NCBI GenBank assembly: GCA_016789955.1
Contig: JAEUPB010000105.1
Span: 1-35,029, forward strand
DNA from: Rubrivivax sp.
GTDB lineage: Bacteria > Pseudomonadota > Gammaproteobacteria > Burkholderiales > Burkholderiaceae_C
DNA: 35,029 bases
Direction of reading: 5' to 3'
A program made the position numbers and the translations under genes. Each line of letters starts with the position of its first letter. The stretch's first letter is position 1. Below the pieces are notes generated by a model. That model ran no database searches and was not told where the DNA came from. It worked only from the letters and a program-made list of their open reading frames with translations. Shown piece after piece: positions 1-6,704 of the stretch.

Positions 1-63
1 TCACGCACGACCCACCACGCGACCCACGGAAGTTCGGCGGCACAGTGTAGGGAAAGGTTTCGA

Positions 64-139
64 GGGCTCTTAGCTCAGCTGGTAGAGCAGCGGACTCTTA
101 ATCCGTTGGTCGGGAGTTCGAATCTCCCAGGGCCTACCA
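64..139 (+). tRNA. tRNA-Lys (anticodon CTT)
   Basis: A complete cloverleaf can be folded by eye. The 7-bp acceptor is GGGCTCT (64-70) with AGGGCCT (129-135), including G:U pairs. The D arm is GCTC/GAGC, and the anticodon stem is GCGGA/TCCGT around the loop CTCTTAA, giving anticodon CTT, which reads AAG (Lys). The T arm is GGGAG-TTCGAAT-CTCCC. The discriminator is A136 and CCA is encoded at 137-139. Total length is 76 nt with no intron. No clear promoter hexamers are visible in the 63 upstream bases. Confidence 0.97.
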
Positions 140-149
140 AATGCAGTAC

Positions 150-187
150 GAGGGGTTCGGCGGCGACGCCGGACCCCTCGTCGTTTG
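150..187 (+). terminator. Hairpin terminator after tRNA-Lys
   Basis: A 13-bp stem (150-162 with 167-179, a single G:U pair) closes on the tetraloop GCGA, a stable GNRA loop. It lies 10 nt after the tRNA CCA end. The tail GTCGTTTG is only moderately T-rich, so this is a plausible but not textbook intrinsic terminator. It could also act as a 3' processing or stability hairpin. Confidence 0.65.
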
Positions 188-210
188 CGCGGCTGAACGC
201 GGCGACGCCG

Positions 211-330
211 TCAGCGCAGGGCCGGGTCCCAGTGCTCGACGATCTTCCCGCCTTCGAACCACCCTCGGCCATGTACTTCTCGGCCAGCTGGAGCTGGCGC
301 GCCGCGCGATGCCAAGCGTCGTTCGTGCCG
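211..330 (-). pseudogene. Internally deleted SnoaL/NTF2-like gene remnant
   Basis: Two adjacent minus-strand stretches in different frames look like the two ends of one SnoaL-like (NTF2-fold) protein. The upstream piece reads AWHRAARQLQLAEKYMAE, like the early helix that precedes the family's YIQHNP segment. It runs directly, out of frame, into WFEGGKIVEHWDPALR and a stop at 211. The GKIVEHWD strand is a typical C-terminal SnoaL signature. The middle of roughly 80-100 residues is missing. I infer a decayed gene with an internal deletion next to a tRNA. The match is from memory of the family and the fragments are short, so certainty is moderate. Confidence 0.4.
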
Positions 331-386
331 ATTGACCCGGCACGCGCCGCCGACGAGCATCCGGCCCACGAGGAGCGCACGCCACG

Positions 387-1394
387 ATGGATCGAACCCT
401 GCCACCCTTGCTGCGCGGCACGAGCGGCCGCCTGTCCCGCAGAACGCTGCTCGCCGGCACGGCCGCGATCACCGCCTTGCCGGCCCGGGCCCAGGGCGCC
501 AAGTTCCCCGCGCGCCCGGTGAAGCTCGTGCTGCCGCAGCCGCCCGGCGGCGCGGCCGACCGCCTCGCGCGGTTGCTCGGCGAGCGGCTCGAGAGCCGCT
601 GGAAGCAGCCGGTGGTGCTGGAGAACCGGCCCGGCGGCGGCGTGGTGGTGGGCACGCAGGCGGTGGCGCGCTCGGCGCCCGACGGCCACACCATAGGGCT
701 CCTGGGCAGCTCGCTGAGCATCAACGCCGTGCAGCGCAAGGACCTGCCATACGACCTGAAGGACCTGCAGCCGCTGGTGCGCATCGGCTACTACACGATC
801 GCGCTGGTGGCCACGGCGTCCTTCGCCGCGAACGACATCGCCGGGCTCGTGGCGCTGGCGAAGAAGCAGCCGCCGAACGCGCTGTCGTTCGGCTCCAACG
901 GCGTGGGCACGGCGGCGCACGTGTCGGGCGAACTGCTGAACCACATGGCCGGCATCACCGTGCAGCACGTGCCCTACAACGGCGCCGCGCGCCTTTACAC
1001 CGACATCATCGGCGGCATGATCCCGATGGGCTACTCGGTGGTCAGTTCGGCCGAGTCGTTCATCAAGGCCGGGCAGATGAAGGTGCTGGGCGTGACGAGC
1101 GCGCAGCGCAGCCCGCTGTACGCGCAGTGGCCGACGATCGCCGAGACGCTGCCGGGATTCGAGGTGGTGAACTGGGCCGGTCTGTGCGCGCCCGCCGGGC
1201 TGCCGCGCGAGGTGGCGCGCCAGCTCGAGGACGATCTGATGGCCGTGCTGAAGGCCGACGACATGCCGCGCCAGCTGGCCGCTGCCGGCATCGAGTGGGC
1301 GCCGCAGGGCTCGGCCGAATTCGGCACCTTCATCCACAGCGAGGTGGCGCGCTTCGGCCAGGTGCTCAAGCCGCTGGCCGGCCCGCAGAACTGA
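387..1394 (+). CDS. Bug/TctC-family periplasmic solute-binding protein
   Basis: 335 aa, the usual Bug length. It would capture a carboxylate-type ligand in the periplasm for a tripartite tricarboxylate transporter (TTT). The N-terminus carries a twin-arginine-like SRRTLLAG (residues 17-24), a hydrophobic stretch and an Ala-Arg-Ala cleavage site near residue 35. Family marks follow: FPARPVKLVLPQPPGG with the phosphate-loop-like PPGG, VLENRPGGG, RSAPDGHTIGLL, the conserved GxGTAAHVSGELL, and VQHVPYNGAA. GAGGAG lies 11 nt before the ATG, a long spacing. The gene ends 10 nt before the FAD oxidoreductase, so the two are probably co-transcribed. No TctA/TctB membrane subunits are in the window, and the ligand cannot be read from the sequence. 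Confidence 0.93.
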   Translation: MDRTLPPLLRGTSGRLSRRTLLAGTAAITALPARAQGAKFPARPVKLVLPQPPGGAADRLARLLGERLESRWKQPVVLENRPGGGVVVGTQAVARSAPDGHTIGLLGSSLSINAVQRKDLPYDLKDLQPLVRIGYYTIALVATASFAANDIAGLVALAKKQPPNALSFGSNGVGTAAHVSGELLNHMAGITVQHVPYNGAARLYTDIIGGMIPMGYSVVSSAESFIKAGQMKVLGVTSAQRSPLYAQWPTIAETLPGFEVVNWAGLCAPAGLPREVARQLEDDLMAVLKADDMPRQLAAAGIEWAPQGSAEFGTFIHSEVARFGQVLKPLAGPQN

Positions 1395-1404
1395 GGGATG
1401 CACG

Positions 1405-2808
1405 ATGACCGCCGCCCACACGCTGACGCGCTCGATCCCCGCCGACCCCGCCTACGACCTCGTGGTGGCCGGCGGCGGCCCGGCCGGCACCGCCGCGGCC
1501 GTGTGCGCCGCGCGCCTCGGGCTGAAGGTGCTGCTGGCCGAGGCCACCGGCTGCCTCGGCGGCATGGGCACCAGCGGCCTGGTGGCGTCGTTCGGGCCGG
1601 TGTCCGACGGCGAGCGCATGCTGGTGGGCGGCTTCATGCGCGAGCTGCTCGAGACGATGTGGGCGCGCAAGGCCTTCGGCCCGCAGGTCACCGAGGACTA
1701 CCTGCACCGCCAGCTCAACCGCTGGGTACCGTTCGCGCCCGAGCAGTTGAAGCGCATCCTCGACGAGTTCGCGGTGCAGGCCGGCGTGGAGCTGCGCTTC
1801 TTCACGCGCGTGGTGGAGGTGGAACGCAGCGGCACGCGGCTGGAGGGTGTCGTGGTCAACAACGTCGAGGGCTTGCGCTACGTGCCCGCGAAGGCCTTCG
1901 TCGACGCCACCGGCGACGCGGCGCTCTCGGCGCTGGCCGGCGCCGCGTGCAAGGTGGTGCTGCGCGACACCGAGACCGTGGCGCCCAGCACGCTGTGCTC
2001 GCTGCTCGCCGGCATGGATTGGGAGCACCCCGCCTACGCCGGCAACGGCATGGACGAGGTCAAGGCGCGCGTGCGCAGCGAGTACGTGCCGCGGGCCATC
2101 GACGACGGCTTCTTCACGCAGGAAGACCGCTTCTTCCCCGGCATGAACCGCGTCGGCGCGAAGGGCGCCACGCTGAACGCCGGCCACGTGTTCAACCTGA
2201 ACCCGCTGTCGGTGCGCAGCCTCTCCGACGGCATGGTGTTCGGACGCAAGCTGGCCGAGGAGTACGCCGAGTTCTACCGGCGCTACGTGCCGGGCTGCGA
2301 GCGGCTGGAGCTGCTGACCACCGCGCCGGTGATGGGCGTGCGCGATTCGCGGCGCATCGTCGGCGAGTTCGAGCTGACGATCGACGACTTCCTGGCGCGG
2401 CGTCAGTTCCCCGACCAGATCGCCGTCTACAACCGGCCCACCGACGTGCATCCCAGCGACACCAGCCGCCAGGAATACGAACGCTTCCTCAAGGACTTCC
2501 ACGGCAAGGACAACCTCGGCCGCGGCGAGTGCGTGGGCATCCCGTACAGCATCCTGGTGCCGCGCGGCTACGCCAACCTGTGGGTCGCCGGACGCTGCCA
2601 CTCCAGCGACACGAAGGTGCACGGCTCGATCCGCGCGCAGTCGGCCGCGTACATGATGGGGCAGGCCGCGGGCACCGCGGCGGCGCAGGCGCTGGCCTCA
2701 GGCGAGCCGGCGCATGATCTCGACACGGCGCGGCTGGTGGAGACGCTGCGCGGGCAGGGCGCCTACCTGCCGCAGGGCGCGTTGTCGCGCGCGATGACGC
2801 GGCGCTGA
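1405..2808 (+). CDS. FAD-dependent oxidoreductase (FAD_oxidored / PF12831 type)
   Basis: 467 aa, presumed cytoplasmic since no signal peptide is seen. A Rossmann dinucleotide fold opens the protein: YDLVVAGGGPAGTAAAV (GxGxxG) at about residues 14-30, then the E ending the second strand (LLAEATGCLGG). The GCLGGMGTSG segment is typical of the PF12831 group, where a Cys follows the FAD-binding strand. A second FAD contact is likely in the VDATGDAALSALAGA stretch near residues 170-185. The C-terminal GRCHSSDTKVHGSIRAQSAAYMMGQAAGTAAA helix closes the FAD site. Members are mostly uncharacterised, often described as possible hydroxylases or dehydrogenases of small acids. The pairing with a Bug receptor suggests it acts on the imported ligand. 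It ends 1 nt before the convergent GntR gene. Confidence 0.88.
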   Translation: MTAAHTLTRSIPADPAYDLVVAGGGPAGTAAAVCAARLGLKVLLAEATGCLGGMGTSGLVASFGPVSDGERMLVGGFMRELLETMWARKAFGPQVTEDYLHRQLNRWVPFAPEQLKRILDEFAVQAGVELRFFTRVVEVERSGTRLEGVVVNNVEGLRYVPAKAFVDATGDAALSALAGAACKVVLRDTETVAPSTLCSLLAGMDWEHPAYAGNGMDEVKARVRSEYVPRAIDDGFFTQEDRFFPGMNRVGAKGATLNAGHVFNLNPLSVRSLSDGMVFGRKLAEEYAEFYRRYVPGCERLELLTTAPVMGVRDSRRIVGEFELTIDDFLARRQFPDQIAVYNRPTDVHPSDTSRQEYERFLKDFHGKDNLGRGECVGIPYSILVPRGYANLWVAGRCHSSDTKVHGSIRAQSAAYMMGQAAGTAAAQALASGEPAHDLDTARLVETLRGQGAYLPQGALSRAMTRR

Positions 2809-2809
2809 G

Positions 2810-3517
2810 CTACTGCGTGCGCGCCGCGCCCGCCCCGTGCAGCGCGGCTGCCACCACCTGCTCGGTGCGCAGGATGTGCGTGCGCAGCAGCGCCACCGCC
2901 TTGTCGGCGTCGCGGGCGATCACGGCGCCCAGCAGCTGCTGGTGCTCGTCGTGCTTGCGCCGTGCCACCGGGCGCGAGCGCGCGGCCCAGCGCCGGTAGC
3001 GCTCGGCGTTGTCGAACAGCACGTCGGCCATCTGCAGCAGCAGCGGCGACGTGCAGGCCGCGTACAGGCTCAGGTGGTAGCGGCGGTGGCGGGCCGACCA
3101 GTCGTCGTCGAGCGCGCGGGCTTCGTTGCCCAGCCGCCGCTCGGCCAGCGCCAGCTCGTGGCCGGCGGCCACCACCTGCGCTTCCCAGGCGTCGTCACCG
3201 TGCGCCATCGCGTCGCGCAGCGCGTCGCACTCCACCAGCACGCGCACTCGCGCCAGGTCACTCACGCCCTCGGCGGTCAGCGGCGCGACGCGGAAGCCGC
3301 GGTTCTCGAGCAGCTTCACCAGGCCCTGCTCGGACAGCCGGTTCAGCGCTTCGCGCACCGGGCTGCTGCTGATGGCGTAGCGGCGCGCCAGGTCTTCCAC
3401 GCGCAGCCGCGCACCGGGCTCGAACTCGCCGCGCACGATGGCGCGGCGCAGCTCGCGGTACGCGCGCTCGGTGAGCGAGGCGGCGGTGTCGCCCGCCGGG
3501 CCGGGGTCGTCCCTCAT
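2810..3517 (-). CDS. GntR-family transcriptional regulator, FCD subfamily
   Basis: 235 aa. The winged helix-turn-helix spans about residues 12-75 (LTERAYRELRRAIVRGEFEPG, then ISSSPVREALNRLSEQGLV and the wing NRGFRVAPL). The FCD ligand domain follows at about 85-220, with candidate metal or ligand residues in ECDALRDAM, the His of YHLSLY and the HDEHQQLL segment. FCD regulators usually repress catabolic operons and are released by a carboxylic-acid effector. The gene is divergent from the FAH operon at 3635 and converges on the oxidoreductase ending at 2808. The shared 117-bp intergenic region holds a perfect palindrome that is its best candidate operator, so autoregulation is also plausible. 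Confidence 0.93.
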   Translation of the reverse strand: MRDDPGPAGDTAASLTERAYRELRRAIVRGEFEPGARLRVEDLARRYAISSSPVREALNRLSEQGLVKLLENRGFRVAPLTAEGVSDLARVRVLVECDALRDAMAHGDDAWEAQVVAAGHELALAERRLGNEARALDDDWSARHRRYHLSLYAACTSPLLLQMADVLFDNAERYRRWAARSRPVARRKHDEHQQLLGAVIARDADKAVALLRTHILRTEQVVAAALHGAGAARTQ

Positions 3518-3559
3518 GGCACCGGATTGTCGTGCAGCCGGAAATCGACAAGATGCGGG

Positions 3560-3598
3560 TTTGTGCGCATTGGATTGTTTGTGCACAAAAACTAGAGT
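3560..3598 (+). promoter_or_regulatory. Promoter with embedded GntR operator palindrome
   Basis: TTTGTGCACAAA (3578-3589) is a perfect 12-bp palindrome. TTTGTGCGCAT at 3560-3570 repeats its left half, so there may be a second, weaker site 18 bp away. A candidate sigma-70 promoter surrounds the palindrome: -35 TTGGAT (3570-3575), a 17-bp spacer and -10 TAGAGT (3593-3598). The operator fills the spacer, so binding would block RNA polymerase, fitting an FCD-type GntR repressor made from the divergent gene. The A+T content of this stretch contrasts with the ~70% GC surroundings. The palindrome is seen directly; the regulator assignment is inferred. Confidence 0.7.
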
Positions 3599-3634
3599 CA
3601 TGCAGAACCGAGATCCGACTGCAGGAGCCGAGAG

Positions 3635-4495
3635 ATGAAGCTGGTGTCGTACCTGGACGGGAACCGCGAGGACTGGGGTGTGGTGGTGGGCGACGGCGTG
3701 GCATCGCTGGCCGCGCGCAGCGGCTGCGCCACGCTGGCCGAGTTCGTCGGCAGCGAGGCGTACACCAAGCGCGACGCACTGGTGGCCGGCCTGCAGGCCG
3801 AGCGGCCGCTGGCGGGCTTGAGCTGGCTGCCGCCGATCCCGCGGCCGGAGAAGATCGTCTGCGCCGTGCGCAACTACATGGACCACCACCAGGAGGTGCT
3901 GGCCGCCGGCATGCAGCGCGAGCTGTCGGAGCAGCCGCCGATCTTCCTGCGCGTGTGGCGCTCGCAGACGCCGCACGAGGGCCCGATCGTGCGCCCGAAG
4001 GTCTCGGAGAGCCTGGACTGGGAAGGCGAGCTGGCGGTGATCATCGGCCGCGGCGGCCGCGACATCCCCGAGGCGCGGGCCCACGAGCACGTCGCCGGCT
4101 ACAGCATCTACAACGACGGCAGCGTGCGCGAGTGGCAGTTCCACGCCAAGCAGATCGCGTCGGGCAAGAACTTCGAGTCCACCGGCGGCTTCGGACCGTG
4201 GATGGTCACCGCCGACGAGATCGAGCCCGGCCGCGCGCTGAAGCTGCAGACGCGCCTGAACGGCGAGACGGTGCAGTCCAGTCACACCGGCCACATGATC
4301 TTCCCGACCGCGCGGCTGATCGCCTACGCGTCGACGATCTTCACGCTGGTGCCGGGCGACGTGATCGTCACCGGCACGCCGGCCGGCGTGGGCTGGTCGC
4401 GCAAGCCGCCACGCTTCATGAAGGCCGGCGATGTCTGCGAGGTGGAGATCGAAGGCATCGGCGTGCTGCGCAACCCGATCGTCGATCAGGCCTGA
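3635..4495 (+). CDS. Fumarylacetoacetate hydrolase (FAH) family protein
   Basis: 286 aa. The FAH catalytic domain covers about residues 70-285. The metal site is recognisable: SLDWEGELAVIIG supplies Glu130 and Glu132, and Asp161 lies in YNDGSVREWQ. The substrate-loop motif is GKNFESTGGFGPW, and the domain closes with VIVTGTPAGVGWSRKPP and GDVCEVEIEGIGVLRNP. The family includes C-C hydrolases, decarboxylases and hydratases of ring-cleavage products, as well as oxaloacetate decarboxylases and acylpyruvases, so the reaction is not fixed by sequence. AGGAG lies 7 nt before the ATG. As first gene of the GntR-controlled run with a ring hydroxylase and an extradiol-like protein downstream, a role on a ring-fission product is likely. 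Confidence 0.92.
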   Translation: MKLVSYLDGNREDWGVVVGDGVASLAARSGCATLAEFVGSEAYTKRDALVAGLQAERPLAGLSWLPPIPRPEKIVCAVRNYMDHHQEVLAAGMQRELSEQPPIFLRVWRSQTPHEGPIVRPKVSESLDWEGELAVIIGRGGRDIPEARAHEHVAGYSIYNDGSVREWQFHAKQIASGKNFESTGGFGPWMVTADEIEPGRALKLQTRLNGETVQSSHTGHMIFPTARLIAYASTIFTLVPGDVIVTGTPAGVGWSRKPPRFMKAGDVCEVEIEGIGVLRNPIVDQA

Positions 4496-4518
4496 TCGGC
4501 GCAAGGAGGTTCATCGCC

Positions 4519-5097
4519 ATGTCGCTGATCCAGATCCGCAAGCGCAGCCTGACGATCGAGACCATCCACCACGAGGGCGGGCCGCCGGCGGCGGTGCCGC
4601 TGAAGCTGGCCGCGGCCTGCGCGGTGGTGCGCAACCCCTACGCCGGCCGCTACGAGGAGAACCTGCTGCCGTTCATGGCCGAGCTGCGCGCGCTGGGCAC
4701 GATGCTGGCCACCGAGCTGGTCGAGACGCTGGGGCGCGAGCGCATCGAGGTCTACAGCAAGGCCGCGATCGTCGGCGTGAACGGCGAGCTGGAACATGCC
4801 GCGGTGTGGCACGAAGCCGGCGGCTGGGCGATGCGCGAGGTGCTCGGCCAGCCCAAGGCGATCGTGCCGGCATCCAAGGCGGTGGCGGCCACCGGCTACC
4901 GGCTGATGGTGCCGCTGCACTACATCCACGCCTGCTACGTGCGCAGCCACTACAACTCGATGGAGATCGGCATCCAGGACGCGCCGCGGCCCGACGAGAT
5001 CCTGTACGCGCTGGTGATGGGCACCGGCGGCCGCGTGCACTCGCGGCTCGGCGGCCTGACCAAGGAGCAGGTCTCGGTGCACGACGGACAACGCTGA
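4519..5097 (+). CDS. AA_synth-family protein (PF06684)
   Basis: 192 aa, no signal peptide or membrane segment. It matches the family labelled 'amino acid synthesis' (PF06684): an N-terminal IRKRSLTIETIHHEGG, then AACAVVRNPYAGRYEENL, VEVYSKAAIVG-like and GELEHAAVWHE segments, and a C-terminal MEIGIQDAPRPDEILYALVMGTGGR. The family name is historical and I know of no firmly established reaction. Members commonly sit beside amidohydrolase or FAH-type catabolic genes in proteobacteria. A near-perfect Shine-Dalgarno AAGGAGGT (4503-4510) lies 8 nt before the ATG, the best ribosome site I found in this window, so high expression is likely. It follows the FAH gene by 23 nt in the same operon. Confidence 0.82.
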   Translation: MSLIQIRKRSLTIETIHHEGGPPAAVPLKLAAACAVVRNPYAGRYEENLLPFMAELRALGTMLATELVETLGRERIEVYSKAAIVGVNGELEHAAVWHEAGGWAMREVLGQPKAIVPASKAVAATGYRLMVPLHYIHACYVRSHYNSMEIGIQDAPRPDEILYALVMGTGGRVHSRLGGLTKEQVSVHDGQR

Positions 5098-5114
5098 ACG
5101 CATCGGCAGGCTCC

Positions 5115-6104
5115 ATGCGCGCGATCCGCGTCCACACGCCCGGCGGCCCCGAGGCGCTGGTGCTCGACGAGCTGCCGTGGCCCGAGCCGGCGGCCGGCGA
5201 GGTGCGCGTGCGCGCCGAGGCGATCGGTGTCGGCCGGCCCGACGTGCTGATCCGCCAGGGCACCTACAAGTGGATGCCGCCGCTGCCGGCGACGCCGGGT
5301 GCGGAACTCGTGGGCACGGTCGAGGCCCTCGGCGACGGCGCCCCGCGCGAGCTGCTCGGCCGCCGCGTGCTCGTCAGCGCGCGCGAGCTGACGCAGCGCG
5401 GCGGCTGCTACGCCGAGGCGATCTGCGTGCCGGCCGCTGCACCTTTCGTGCTGCCCGAAGGCCTGGCGGCCGCCGACGCGGCGAGCCTGCCCAACGTGCA
5501 GCTGGCGCTCGCGCTGATGCAGGCGCATGGTGGCCTGCCGGCGGCGAGCGTCTTCGTGCCCGGTGCCGCGGGCGGTGTGGGTTCGGCACTGACGCAGGTG
5601 GCTCGCGCAAAGGGCGCCACCGTCTACGGCACCGCGCGCAGCGACGACAAGCGGCGGTTCGCTCTGGCCAACGGCGTGACCGCGCTCGTCACCCCCGACC
5701 CCGCTGCGATCACCGACGAGCTGCGCACGCTGACCGGCGGCCGCGGCGTCGATGTCGCCTTCGACCACCTCGGCGGCGAATGGCTCACCGCCTGCCTGCA
5801 CGCACTGGCGCCGATGGGCATGCTGGTCTCGTACAACCTGATCCTCGGCTTCCCGGCGCGCGAGACGCTGCGCGAGCAGCGCGCGCTGCTGGGCCGCAGC
5901 CTCGGCGTGCGCACGTTCTCGATGCACACCTACGACGAGTGGCCGGCGCAACGCCGCGCCTTGATGGAAGAGGCCATCGCCTTGATGGCCGCCGGCCGCG
6001 TGGCCGCGCCGCCGACGCTGCGGCTGCCGATGGCCGATGTGCGCAGCGCGCACGAGCGCCTCGACCGCGGCGACGTGCTCGGCAAGATCGTGCTCGTGCC
6101 CTGA
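5115..6104 (+). CDS. Zinc-independent MDR alcohol dehydrogenase / quinone oxidoreductase-like
   Basis: 329 aa, the standard length for the quinone-oxidoreductase branch of medium-chain dehydrogenases. The GroES-like fold is N-terminal (PGGPEALVLDELPWPEP, then PATPGAELVGTVEALG). The NADPH-binding Rossmann motif is GAAGGVGSALTQVARAKG near residues 155-172, followed by a typical TARSDDKRRFALANG. The structural-zinc Cys cluster is absent, so a zinc-free reductase of enones, quinones or an unsaturated intermediate is expected. LDRGDVLGKIVLVP is the usual C-terminal end. The ATG starts 17 nt after the AA_synth stop. The substrate is not visible from the sequence. Confidence 0.9.
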   Translation: MRAIRVHTPGGPEALVLDELPWPEPAAGEVRVRAEAIGVGRPDVLIRQGTYKWMPPLPATPGAELVGTVEALGDGAPRELLGRRVLVSARELTQRGGCYAEAICVPAAAPFVLPEGLAAADAASLPNVQLALALMQAHGGLPAASVFVPGAAGGVGSALTQVARAKGATVYGTARSDDKRRFALANGVTALVTPDPAAITDELRTLTGGRGVDVAFDHLGGEWLTACLHALAPMGMLVSYNLILGFPARETLREQRALLGRSLGVRTFSMHTYDEWPAQRRALMEEAIALMAAGRVAAPPTLRLPMADVRSAHERLDRGDVLGKIVLVP

Positions 6105-6142
6105 ACCGCCGACCCCACCCGATCCCGCACCGGAGACCCGAC

Positions 6143-6688
6143 GTGCCGACGACCTACGCCCCCCGCCTGGCCCACATGGGCATCGCCTGCTTCGACATCG
6201 ACCGCATGATCGACTTCTACACGTCGGTGTTCGGCCTGCAGCTCACCGACCGCGGCGTGGGCTTCACGTTCCCGTTCCCGCTCGCGTTCATGAGCGCCAG
6301 TTCCGGCCAGCACCACCAGGTGGCGCTGGCGCAGAATCGCCCGGCCGGTGCGCCCAGCACCATCATGCAGGTGTCGTTCAAGGTCGACACGCTGGCCGAG
6401 CTGCGCGAGGCGCGCCGCCGCGCGCTGGAGAAGGGCGCCACGAAGATGCGCGGCCTGAACCACGCCAACGCGCTGTCGATCTACTGCTTCGACCCCGAGG
6501 ACAACCAGCTCGAGGTCTACCTCGACACGCCGTGGTACGTGAAGCAGCCGCACGGCGACCCGCTGGACCTCGACCGCCCCGACGACGAGATCTGGGCCGA
6601 GACCGAGCGCATCGCCAAGGCCGATCCCACGTTCATGCCACAGGCCGAGTGGGCCGCGCGCTTCGACGCACGCCAGCGGCTGCTCTGA
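6143..6688 (+). CDS. VOC-superfamily protein, extradiol-dioxygenase-like
   Basis: 181 aa, GTG start with GGAGA about 7 nt upstream. A single vicinal-oxygen-chelate domain fills residues 7-127: LAHMGIACFDIDRMIDFYTSVFGL, then GQHHQVALAQ, the strand IMQVSFKVDTL, and FDPEDNQLEVYLDTPWY. Candidate metal ligands are His11 and Glu124. His57/His58 align with the catalytic His of BphC-type extradiol enzymes. At the position where those enzymes carry the second metal His, this protein reads Gln76. It may therefore be a divergent ring-cleavage dioxygenase or another VOC enzyme such as an isomerase. The C-terminal ~50 residues after YVKQPHGDPLDL are an extension seen in some catabolic VOC proteins. It lies directly upstream of an FAD aromatic hydroxylase. 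Confidence 0.82.
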   Translation: MPTTYAPRLAHMGIACFDIDRMIDFYTSVFGLQLTDRGVGFTFPFPLAFMSASSGQHHQVALAQNRPAGAPSTIMQVSFKVDTLAELREARRRALEKGATKMRGLNHANALSIYCFDPEDNQLEVYLDTPWYVKQPHGDPLDLDRPDDEIWAETERIAKADPTFMPQAEWAARFDARQRLL

Positions 6689-6704
6689 CGCGGAGCCCGG
6701 CGCG

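Noticed and set aside
75-1421. Very long open frames opposite or in other frames of real genes (e.g. the 448-residue antisense frame here, the 678-residue frame at 25049-27085 and the 768-residue frame at 25987-28293)
   Set aside because: High GC leaves few stop codons in antisense and shifted frames. These translate to Arg/Ala/Gly/His-rich, motif-free sequences, while the opposite strand carries recognisable domains.
2810-4504. A 564-residue minus-strand fusion that includes the GntR regulator
   Set aside because: The N-terminal ~330 residues are antisense to the FAH gene and have no protein-like pattern. The regulator starts at ATG 3517.
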